Shown here piece after piece: positions 32,361-43,141 of a stretch of DNA of 64,000 bases; position 1 is the first letter of the stretch; every line of letters begins with the position of its first letter. Made by a program: the position numbers and the translations under genes. The notes beneath the pieces are model-generated. The model did no database searches and was not told where the DNA came from. It saw nothing but the letters and a program-made list of their open reading frames with translations. The stretch comes from Proales similis (lineage: Eukaryota > Rotifera > Eurotatoria > Ploima > Proalidae): positions 1,240,001 through 1,304,000 of the forward strand of contig JAGVRJ010000002.1 of the NCBI GenBank assembly GCA_019059635.1, written 5' to 3'.

Positions 32361-34874
32361 TTATTTATTCACAATGACATCCGAAGGTTTTGAGTGATCA
32401 ATAAACAAATCGATCAAATGAATTAGATTTCCGTTCGAAAGCATGTAGGCATTAGGTCGGCTAACGCGAGAGCTGAACTCGTCCGAGAATAGAGTATCGT
32501 TCAGCAAGTTAATTATCGCACTCGATTCTTCGTTGATGAATTCGTAGCAAAGCGTTTCTCTGAATACGTTCGACTCGAGCCGGTGTTTGAACACGTCTGT
32601 ATTTCGGGCCATCTCGCGAAAATTGCTTATATCTAGGTTAAAGTAGGCGTTCGTAGGCAAGAACAAGGTGAACGCCGATCCATTTCGCCTGTTCGCCCTC
32701 TTATCTAGACTGTCAATCAAGTCGACGCATTTCGAGCCGCAAAAGCCGAGCAGTGCGCTCAGCGAGCTCAGCTCCGGCTCGTCTTGAACTATTTTCATCA
32801 ACGAGCGTTTGTCCAGAGATGGCATGCGGAGCTGATTGTCGTCAATCCAAAGAACCCGTGAGCCACATACTTGCCAGCTACTCGGCTCCACTACTCGACA
32901 GTTGAGTGTGCGCGTCAAGAAGGCTTCGTTTGGCAAAAAGCTGAAGTAGGCCGGCGCGCTTGCTGCATTGAAGTGTGCGTTCACAAGGTAGTCGTTGCCG
33001 CTGATTGATCGTAAATAAGTGCGATCAGACAGCGAATGCCAATCATACATTCCGTAGACGAGCCAATCGGCTAAATTTATGTCTAACTGTTTGCTGCCTT
33101 TTTGAATCGATTTTGGCAAAATGAGCGTCTTGTTCGAGTAGTGCTGGTTGATAACTCGAACGCAACTCTGCTCACTGCATTCAAGGCCAAACTCGGCGAC
33201 CAGCACCGAGTTGACGAACTCGATCAAAGTGAATACAGACGGCGCTGGCCTATCACGGACATACAGGGCACCGTTGCAAGCTCTTTGTTTAAGCGTTAAA
33301 TCGACCGGAGATTGATTTTGGCCGCTTTTAGCCGCCACAGCACAATTGTCTCCTTCTTCGATGAATTGGGAGGAAATCGACTTGGCGCATTGAGAATCAA
33401 ATTCGAGCGATTCATTCTGATGCGCCTTGAGCGACCAGAACGCCGAGTCGGTCGGAATTGAAACCGTGAAATATTCGCTCTCTCTGCTCAGCAGTTGGCT
33501 TTGCTCTTTGAAATGCGGCCAAAATAGTCGACGAAATGTTCTGAACTGAGCCGCTTCTGATTTGACAATGAGGCGACGAATCACTTGACTAAGAGTGAGA
33601 CTGTACGGAATTAGAACTGAGTCGATTTCGTGAACGAGCAGTCTATAGTCGACAGAGGCGCTCGCAGCTGAACGCTGCACATATCGATTCGTGTTGAACA
33701 TTCGTCGGCAGTTTACAAAACTTAAAGGAGAAGCATTCGACGCGCCCAACTAACGTGAACAGAATGAGAATGGAGGCGAGCGACGGAAAGAAATGTGGTG
33801 ACACCAACCGGTTGCATTTGACTCATCCAAAGTGTCTTGGAGGCGAGGCTTTTTACAGCCATACCGCCGGCTTTTATTTTTTGGCTGCTTTGATGATACA
33901 GAACGGCGTGATTGTTCAACAACTTGAGCACGGTCTCCAGCTTGGTCTCGACCTCGACTCGCTCTAGCTCGAGAATTTTTCTCAACAGCTCGCTCATTTG
34001 AGTCTGATTCCAGACAAACACAGTCAAACGAATGTCTGTTTTGTTGCCAACAAACAGATCCCAAATGTCGTTGAATCGCTGGTTGAATTTGTCAACCTCA
34101 GGGCTCGACAAGCTGCTGTTCAATTTGGTTCGCAAATACGACCAAACCGTTTGATTTACATGATGAAGCCTTTGTTTGAGAGCGGCCAAAGTTTCGCTCG
34201 GCAGATTTTCCTTTTCTGGACGATTTTAATCAATTTGAAATCAGGCGTCTCAAAGTCGGCCGCGAACACGTCCTACCTCTAACGCAGGTGTTGCTTTCCG
34301 CGTCGAACGAATAGTTTGGACAGCAGCCGATGTAGAGGTCGATGTCAAACGAGCGAACGCCAATGTAAAGACTTAGAGAGAAAAAAGAAATTTTAGAGAA
34401 AATCAAGTCCAGCCGTAGCTGCTTGTACTCACTTGTACGAGCAGAGGAAGGCGTCGAATTTAGAGCTGCAATTTTCGTGAAAGTCAAACTCGGGCGGATA
34501 AATGTCGGGCTTTTCTGTGACTATTTTGCTCACGCAGGCATTGCTTTTTGACAAGAGCCGAGTTGAAATGCTTGGCCGCGGTTGAAATAAGACAGGAGAT
34601 CTTACTTGATGGGTCTTTGATGTTCGGATGCCAATTGAAGGGGCCAAGTGAACTGGAGCGAAGGCTTCGACACACTCAGACGATCGGCGATTTGCAGCAG
34701 CCACTTGTGAACCGAGTCCTCTTGGCCTGCTGAATGCTGCTCTTCGCTCATGCATTCACTCATTCCAGTGCCGAACGAATGCTTCGGCTTGAATGTCAAC
34801 TCATCGGACAGCTGTGACATTGAGACGCCGCCCAGAATGAGCACGGCTGCTGTCATGTACACAGAATGAATCAT
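32361..34874 (-). CDS. EMI/fasciclin-domain secreted protein (TGFBI/periostin-like)
   Basis: Five exons, 34606-34874, 34433-34543, 34277-34371, 33809-34215 and 32361-33749, encode 756 residues. MIHSVYMTAAVLILGGVS is a signal peptide; an in-frame GTG lies further upstream but the ATG at 34874 starts the signal. Residues about 90-158 have the Cys pattern of an EMI-like module (CSSKFDAFLC, IGCCPNYSF). Downstream are divergent fasciclin (FAS1) domains: an FTLFLPTNAYF-type box and an LSNGNLIHLIDLFI H2-like segment in the last domain, and YFTVSIPTDSAFW in an earlier one. FAS1 proteins bind integrins and matrix; the known relatives TGFBI and periostin also pair EMI with FAS1. The poly(A) signal overlaps the end of the CDS (the last codons spell AATAAATAA). 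Domain count (three or four) is uncertain because sequence is diverged. Confidence 0.8.
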
Positions 34875-35306
34875 TTCGACCGACTTGTTCACCACTTGCT
34901 TCTTCTTCTTCTCGGTTCTTTGTTCGTTTGCTCTTCACTAGTCTGAACAAGCCAGAGACGGGCTCGATTACGTCTGCATTCAATTAATAAAACAAACAAT
35001 CCCGATTTCAGTCAGTTAGTGCGCGTGTAAACTTGAAGAGATAAAAGTAACCGCGCTTGCCATTTGCCTGCTTGCCCGTCAATTTCTAACCCACTCACTC
35101 GTTCGTATTCGTTTATTCAATCGGGCCGTGAATGAACGGCAGAGCCCTCAGCCAGTCAATTTCACATTTATTCGCTTTATTGCGGTCGGTTTTTATTTTT
35201 GTTTGAATGCTTGCAAAGTAATAAATATCTAATCGGGTTAAAACTATGCGTTTTGAGATGTTTGAGACGCCAGACGAACAAGAATGAATGAGCAGATCGA
35301 AGATGG
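34875..35306. other. fasciclin promoter and GBF1 3' UTR
   Basis: Reverse poly(A) signals at 35167-35172 and 35177-35182 fit GBF1. No further feature. Confidence 0.5.
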
Positions 35307-38300
35307 CTAGATTTCTGTCGACGGTGGCGGCGGCGGCGCTGTCTCGCTGCTTGATTGGCTCGCGTCGTTGGCATCGGCGACTGCAGGCTTTTCTGCGCTC
35401 TGTTTGCTGAGCTCGCTGGGCTCCGGCGGTAGACAACGCTTGTCCAAATCACCCCAGAGACCGGGCAAGAACGAATCGATTCGGTCGCGGGTGATGTTGT
35501 AGAGCTGATTGTGCGACGGCTTGGCATCGCTCTCGCTCTTTTCGCTCAGCAAGCCGGTCGCCTGCATGACAAGCAGCATGTTCTTGAGCGATTCAGGCAC
35601 CACGTCGTGCAAGAGATCGCTCTTGTCCGCTTTCATGTACTTTTCCATAAAGTCAAGAATGGTGAGCCACAGAGCGGTGAATGTGGACAGGCGAGACAAA
35701 GTGCTCAAGTGCTGGAGAAAGACCTTGCAAAGAAGAGTGGACGCTCTCATGCGAGTCTCTTCCACCCGGATCTTGTTGTCGGTCTCGATTTCTTCCAGCA
35801 GTTTGGCCAAGAGCGGAAACAGCACTTTGTTGAAGCACGCCTCCCACTCGACTGCGGTCAATGTCTGCAGCTCCTGGATGACCAGCGCACGTTGGAGGTA
35901 CTGGAGAGCGTGCATGCGAACGTCGGCGTTCACGTCGCAGCTGAGACGAGCAATGCCCTGAAGGATGGGACACCAGCAGCGTGTCCACAAATTCGACACG
36001 ACCGAGTCAATTAGCTCCACTTGCTGACTCAGCATTCTCTGCTCCTCGGCCCAAGCAGTGAATATGGAGGCCGCCTTCACATGAAGTGTGTCGAGCAAGT
36101 CCAGCAGCTAGAATGAGAATCGAAGGATCAACATTTGCTCCGTTCGTTGTTCACTACTGCCAATCACTTGCCTGCATGCTGAGTGTCTCGTAGCTGCTCA
36201 CATACTGCTCTTCGTCGTCACTACTGCTGCCAACTGCGCCCTTTTGTTTGCCTTGTTTGACCTGTCTTGTCCGGCTCATGCTGTCTACAATGTTTTGTTA
36301 TTCTTCTTAAATATCTTTCTTGGTGAAACATGCCGCCAGTTCAACTTACTGCCGAGCACACACGCCTCAACAAATGTGCGCAAGCAATGAATGCAGCTCT
36401 CGAAATTCTGCAGACTAACATGGGCCATGTCTCTGATGAGGAAGCTGAGCGTTTCGCAACTCTTGGCCAACGCCCGCTTGTCATGCTGATAGAGCCCGAG
36501 CTCGTCCAAATCGATCTTGTACTGATTCAAACCGACGATCTAGATTCAAAGTCACACAAGTCAACCTCTTGGAGAGCAGTAGTAGAGAGGAGCAAAAACA
36601 CGAACTGTGGCAAGAGTCTGCTCGCTTTTGGCCAAATCGCTGCTCGTTAGTGTTTGAGTGCTTGCTCCCATGCTCTGTTGATTTAAAAGCTCCGAGTCAG
36701 ACGTGTAGCCTCGTTCGGATTCCGAGTTTAAGCTCCTCAGGTCTTCGTTTGACTCTAAAATGGCCGCATTGACAAAACGAAAATTACATTTTCTGGCCCG
36801 TAGTAGACTAACTTGAACTCAATTCAGCTCTCCCAATTGAACTGTGTCGAGGCGAGCCTGTCTGGCTGGCTTGATTAACAGCGCCCGCCATCGGGTTGGT
36901 GGCTCCAGCGCCGAACACTTGCAAGATTGTGAATATGTTCGCCCAGTCCTCTTTCTGATTTATGTTGGCCGCATTGGCTCGCAGCAGCTCGTGCAGGCCG
37001 TAGATTACGTGTCTGCTCAGCTTGTATATGAACGATGGCTTTCTAAACAACAGCAACAGGTCGATTCCAGACAGAACCGAGTCGGTTATCGGTTCGCCAC
37101 TTCGAAGAAGACGATTCACAATGCGAATGAGGCCGACTACTGTTCGCTCGAGGATCAGCGAGTGTCCAGTTGAGTTCAAGATTGTCTGATAGATGTGGGC
37201 GCGAACAAGCGGCCAGATGTTCGACACACGATCCTTGTTCTGAATGACGACTTTTACCAGAACCTCGAAGCTGAACACAGAAGTGGGCGAAATATTAGAG
37301 CTGGCCAGGCTGTTGGTGTTAGTGGCCACTAGCTCGTCTGCTTCAGGCCGACTGGGCGTTTGACTGAGGAAAATTAGCGCTTTGACAAGCTCGACAAGCG
37401 AGTCGACTCTCAAGAACTTGGTGTCGTGAATGAGCTGCTCCACATGGCACTGTTCAATGCAGGACTGCGCGTTCTTGATCGCCTCCTGGTCTTCAGGCGA
37501 TGGACCTTTGACCTCAGACGAGGAGGACATGAATGACGGAAACAAGCTGCTGAACAAGCCGCTGACCTCAGCCCTTGTAGCCGCGATCGATCAGAAGAGT
37601 TGATGGCTTTGAAAAATTAAAACAGAAATTACTTTTGCACGACAGATGGCGCGTCGTAGCGAATGAGAAGAATTTTGCCCTTCGGGTCCAAGTAGTCTTC
37701 GCATTCGATCAAGGCCTTTGGCAAAAGCTTGGCCCTGTAGAGTTGGATGACGCAGTCGAGAATGTTCTTCCAGCCGTCGCGCAGAATATCGCCGCTCTGA
37801 TGGGCGAGTTGAAACACGGCCATGCATGCTAGCTGGGCCTTGTTGTTCAATCCAAAGTTGACTGCCAGCTGCTCGCCACTCTGAATTGATCAGCATTAGA
37901 CCGAAAGAGATAATAATATGGCTGGCTCAGATCTAAAGCTTACCTCGGACTGATTCAGCAGTGAAGTGAACTTGCAGAGTGAAATGATGATGTTGTCGAA
38001 CACGTCGATCATCATAAAGTGGGCGGCGATTTTGGCACATTTTCTTTGAAACGAACGAGATCAGCCGAGCAAAGGGGCGATTGAGCCAGGACCAGTGCTT
38101 ACCTGAAGCCGCTCACTGACTTTTGAACAATGTGCAAATCGAAGCTTTTGTCATAGACGAACGAGAGCGCCGAAATGGTCGGGCCCCAGATGATGGCGAA
38201 CATCTCCTGGTTGTAGGACGAGACTGGCGCGTGGATGTAGACGGCCTCGGAAGTCAGACTGCGTCTGATAAGCACTTTCCACATGTAATTGTCGCGCACG

Positions 38301-41035
38301 ATTCCGGTGTGCTCGGCGGGCATGACGATCTCTTCGCTCTTGATCGCGTTGTAGATCTCTTCCAGGAGGCCTTCTTCAAAGTTCTTGCCGCCGTTCACTT
38401 TTGACAAGTTTCGCTTGAACTCTTCGCAGCTCATCGGAGTGCTCTGCTTTTTCACGTTGTGATTGTGCTGGTCCACGTTGAGCATTATTATGGCGTAGGC
38501 GAGCGTAAACGCCGCATCGTCGTTCTCAAATTTGTCGCCGTTCGAGTATCGCCAATGCTTCGCAAAGTGTTCAAGGATCACCGATATCAACGGCGCCTCG
38601 CCCGGCAGACGGAATGTTTCTAAAAATAGCCGCAGCGCTTCGTCTATCCTCAGCTTTGAGAATTTGAACGAGCGAACGAATGCGTCCAAGATTGTGAGGT
38701 TCTTTCGATTGCTCACAAACTCTCCAATCACTTTCTTGTCCAACGATGGCGTCTCTTTCAGATAGCGAACCAGCTGCTCGACATAGTCGGCCGAGTCGGC
38801 GCTCGGCAGAATTTTATTGTCGCGAAGAAATTGAATGCATTTTGTTGGGCTTGTGTTGAACAGGTCAATGCTCTGGCTGATCAGCTTCTTCTGAATTCGC
38901 ACCCGACGCAGTTGGTCTGAAGTTGGCAACACACTCTCAACAACGTGCATTCGATTCGCCCGAGGTCGGCTGACTCGACCCAGCGCGGCTTCGGACGATT
39001 TTGTGCTCAGCGTCAAGTGTTCACTGTGATGCTGAGCGGCCGACGAATAGCCAGAGGATGGCGGCACGTTTACACTGCTGCTGGCAAACGTGCTTCTCAA
39101 GTTGCTGTTCAAACTCTGAGCGGAGGGATCCACTTCGATGCTGTTGACGATGCTGAGCAGCGCGTTCAGGGAGAGAGAGCTGCTGTTCTGGAGCGAGAAG
39201 ACGTTCTTGGACAAGAGCTTGCACAACTCTTCGAGCAGATTGCTGCAGTTCAGCGAGCAGTCGTAGTTCAGATAGAGCTCGACGCTGAAACCGGGCACCT
39301 GAAGAACTTGAAGGAAAAAGTCAACAATCATCTCACGCTGCTCGGGCAACTTGCTCGACTCAAGCAGCTCGATCAGCTTGGTTAGGAAATGTTCGATTTG
39401 CAGCTTCAAACTTCCTCTCAGGCCTTCGAACATCAGAAACAAGAGTCGAAGTGTGTGCGCGAATATGCTGAGACGGTCAGAGGAGAGATGTGCGAACAGA
39501 GTTCGACTCAGGTCGTCTTTGACGTAGGCCATCAGCGATGCGAATGCGCCCATGTGATCGATGCCCGACTCGAATGAGATTGTGATCAAATTCAGGCCCA
39601 TCAAAATCATGCTGTCGGCGTTCTTCGGGTTTATCAACGAAATGAGGAAGCGCAGCAGCTCTCGAATGCACGGCAGTCCGTAAGGTACGCTCACTTGAGC
39701 ATTGGCCGAGCCTGTGCCGATGCTCGAGCTCGACTCTTGGATGAACCGAACTCCGCGTGGATTCACAAACTCTGTCTCGTCTGAGTCGACAGCCGCAGTT
39801 GAATTGGTTTCATCCTCCGGAGCCGTGTCCTCTTGAGCCGTGTCCTCTTGAGCCGTGTCCTCTTGAGCCGTGCTCTGAGCGTTGACCGAAGCCGAGTCGG
39901 ATTCTTGAGAGTCCACGAGCAACTCGGCCTCTTCGCTCTTGGCTTTTGCGCTCCCCTCTCCTGTTTGGTCCTCTTGTTCCTCTCTCGCTTGACCGACTTG
40001 ACTGCTTGACACGACAACGCTGGACACAGACTGGGCAGTTTCTGGCGCCTTCTCTTCCACAAGTTGACTTGCTTTGTGCTTTTTTCTTCGTCCGTCTCGC
40101 ATTGTCATCTTCAATTCAAGAATTGATTGCAATTCGAAGGTCAACCGATCGAGAAAATTCTTTTCACCTTTTTTATTGACGAATACTTTATCTCTTCTTT
40201 AAATTGGGGCAGTCGGGCGAACAAAAGCTGAACCATGTCGACCAGCATGCTCTCAGCTGTTCGGCGCAAAAGTTCTTTGAGAAAAATTTGCCATCTTCAT
40301 ATCGCGACATGAGGCAAGAATTCGCAAGCGCCTTACCTGTGAGGCGGTTCTCGAAGCAAATCTGAAAACAAGACTGCATGATCTCGCACACAGAGCTGTT
40401 GCTGAGATGAAAGCCGATCGGATTGAGCATCAATGTGCGCAAGACCTTGTGGTTAGCTCAGTTGCTGATAAAATGAAACGCAGAAATTTGAGCGAGTTAC
40501 GTGCAGAATGCGCATGAGAACCACTTCGTCGCTTGACGAGTCGCTTCCCACAAATCGAGCGTGTGTGATCGAGTCGGATATCTGCTGAACACAAGTGGCA
40601 CACGTCTCACTGTTGAACGCGATTAGGCCGTAGGCGATGAATTTGTTGACCGAGTTCAAAGCGAGCCCGGTTACTGGGCCGCTCGTTTCCTCTGACTTGA
40701 TAACCTCCAAGAAGGGCGCCAAGAAAGTGCTCGGGTCGATCTCGCTCAGATCTTAACAAACAGCTTCTATAAGCGGCCGGCTAAACAGAGCCGAGTGGAG
40801 TTTGAGCTTTACCAGAGTGCTGATCGAGAAGTGACTTTAACTCGAGCAGGCTCTTGATGAGGGCGTCTCGGCCATGCTCCTGTTCAACGGTTCACATTAC
40901 CCGCTTTGGCTCAATTGGGCCTCAGCTTACCTGGTTGTGGCCCGAATATTTTGTCTGACGACGCAGGTTGGCCAGAAGAAGATTTATCTCGCCCAACAAT
41001 ATGTAAGCGCTGTTGCTGGGCGCTTCCACACTCAT
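35307..41035 (-). CDS. GBF1: GBF1 (Garz), Golgi Arf guanine-exchange factor
   Basis: Thirteen exons: 40931-41035, 40813-40879, 40501-40751, 40337-40445, 40168-40274, 38103-40108, 37944-38043, 37633-37880, 36813-37573, 36606-36754, 36346-36539, 36172-36280, 35307-36107. Together they give 1,668 residues (human 1,859). The DCB region contains FLEVIKSEETSGPVTGLAL. The linker holds a short TAQED repeat; the HUS region contains VPYGLPCIRELLRFLISL. The Sec7 domain has FRLPGEAPL with the catalytic Glu at residue 717 and YAIIMLNVDQHNHNV. HDS regions follow, ending WLTILDFMEKYM and a Pro-rich tail. GBF1 loads GTP on Arf1 at the cis-Golgi/ERGIC, allowing COPI assembly. Its intron after exon 12 begins GC instead of GT (GC-AG). 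UBL5 lies 226 bp upstream in the same direction. Confidence 0.95.
39821..39865. repeat. 15-bp triplicated unit within GBF1
   Basis: Three perfect head-to-tail copies of a 15-bp unit (AGCCGTGTCCTCTTG on the plus strand) encode repeated EDTAQ in the acidic linker before the HUS region; two diverged partial copies flank it. Confidence 0.9.
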
Positions 41036-41260
41036 TTCGATCGCGGTCACTCAGCTCAGATCGATTCTAAAAGCAGCACGAGATGTGCAATGTTTAGGGC
41101 AATTTCAAATCGTCTTTGGCCGGTCTATCAGGACCGAGCCGAATTCAAATCAAACAGCAACGAACTGCGCTCTGTGTTTATTCTTGTTGCAGTCAAGCCA
41201 GCTGTTTGATAGATGAGGTATTTCAGATTGTGAGAGTGAATGCCTCTGTGGCTGCTGTTT

Positions 41261-41482
41261 TTATGTGTAGTAGAGCTCAAGGTTCATGCCGTCGTGGATT
41301 TCGTAGTCAGCAAGAGTGACGTGGTCTTTGAACACCGTGTACCACTTCTTCAACACAATGCGCTGCCAGTCGGTGCCGGTCTGGGCGGCGACCAGCTTCT
41401 TCAAGTCGCCGATTGTGTCGTTCGGATCGCATTTGACTCTGACCTTCTTGCCCAGACGATCGTTGCAGGTAATTTCGATCAT
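41261..41482 (-). CDS. UBL5: UBL5 / Hub1 ubiquitin-like protein
   Basis: One exon, 73 residues, the family's usual length. It starts [14 protein letters not shown] and ends NLELYYT; the double Tyr near the C-terminus, followed by a single residue rather than Gly-Gly, is the UBL5/Hub1 hallmark. Hub1 binds non-covalently to the spliceosomal kinase/Snu66 system and alters splice-site use, and UBL5 is also tied to mitochondrial stress responses. A reverse poly(A) signal lies at 41177-41182, between this gene and GBF1. The only unusual point is the C-terminal Thr; many orthologues have Gln. Confidence 0.96.
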   Translation of the reverse strand: MIEITCNDRLGKKVRVKCDPNDTIGDLKKLVAAQTGTDWQRIVLKKWYTVFKDHVTLADYEIHDGMNLELYYT

Positions 41483-43141
41483 GGTCGCTCGTCAATCTAG
41501 ACTCTTTCAAGCCTTGCGTACGTATGCAGCTCAATACGTCTATCGTCAATTTATTCATTTTTATTCAGGCCCAATGAGGGGAGCGGGGACTCGGAGTGGG
41601 GGTGGCAGACTGCACTGTCTCTGTAAGAGAGCGTTCGTCAGTTGTCTTATGTTATTGCTCAGGCGGCAGCGAGCCTCACTTGTTCGATCTGTTTAGTCTA
41701 TTTTCCCGAGATTAACTTGAAGGAGAGCAGTCAGAGTTTGGGAAGATCGAATCAATAGGAAATTCATATTGAAGCTTCGAGGCGGTGAGGAAGCTAGGGC
41801 GCTAAAGTAGCAACTGGCATCAAACTCGCCGAGTAGAATGCACCGCATTTGAGTGTAAATACACATTCACCGGGTTTCAAGTGTCTCTATTGGCAAGTAA
41901 ACAAAACCCGACTCACAGAGCCTGTGCGAGTACAAATGTAACCAAGCAGGAAGAAAATAGCTAATTAATAGAAAAGAAGAAAAAGAGTGAAACAAGAAAT
42001 AGAGGGCTGAGGAGCGGCGAACGAATGAATGAGGCACACCGAGCTGAGTGGGTAAGTGAGCGAGCGAGTGTATTAGCCAACCATGCATAGGCAGTCATGC
42101 AAGCAGGAAATCAAACGCTGAGTGCGAGTGGGAAAAGGAGAAAAAGGTGAACTTGTTGTTTATTCGCTCATTTGCTAGGCGGGTTAGGCGTCTCAATTTC
42201 GCGGCTCGCGACTCGTCAATCTCGTTTAGCCGAGTGTTTAAGATACACGCAAGTGAGCTTGTTTACCCTGGTAAACATGAACCGTTCTACGCTACTGATG
42301 CTAGGGAGATCACGACGTAAGCAGCAAACGCCTGCTCCGAGCTAAATATAGTTGCGAGTTCACCCTTCCTTTGGCTGCTCTATTTGGCTGCGATTGGAAC
42401 TTGCCTGTTGATCATAAATCAGCAGCGGGAAATTTACGCCCAAATCTGCTGTTTAGGTGATTTAGCTCCAAGGTCAATGGGGATTCGGCTTTTAGGACGA
42501 TCGTATCAGAAGATGATAAATTCCCGCCTCGCTTCATATTTTTTTCCGAATAAGCCAAGCATGCTGCTGCACACAATGCACACAAACACTCACATTTGAA
42601 AGACGAACTGACGCGTGCGCGGGTGAGCAAACGGCAGCGGCCATTGAAATTAATTTCAAGACGGCTAAATGAGCAAATGTGAACTGAGCGTGAACGAGAA
42701 AGAGATTAGCTGACGCCCTCTATACAAATTTATCCGATCCTTAATTTTAGCTGTAGCGCTAGTTTTCTCATACTCGCCAAGTATGCTGCTGTGAGATCAT
42801 TCTTGACGCTTCTCTTTCGAGTTCAGGAGTCTCCTTTTGCCAGTCGGCTTTTTCTAAGCGTAGCGCTATCGATAAAACTGTCATTCCTTGAATTTTGCCT
42901 TGCGCCTGAAGCTAATTCTCATGCCAAAATCACTCATGAGCACTTTGTTGAACTCTTCAATACATGACATACACACACACGCACGAGTTGAGATCTATCT
43001 TGTTTGCCAGATTATCAATTTTAAATCTGATCGTCTACAATCGGCGGGCGGGAGAAATAAGACCGAATAAGAGGAAAACAAGTGAGCTGCTATACAAGAA
43101 GGACAAGGACTCAAAGGACCACAAGCAGAGCGAATTGCAGA
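41483..43141. other. intergenic, 1.7 kb, UBL5 to channel gene
   Basis: No exon with a recognisable product. Divergent promoter space; some A/G-rich runs (41,950-42,010) and a short CA run near 42,970. Nothing assignable. Confidence 0.45.
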
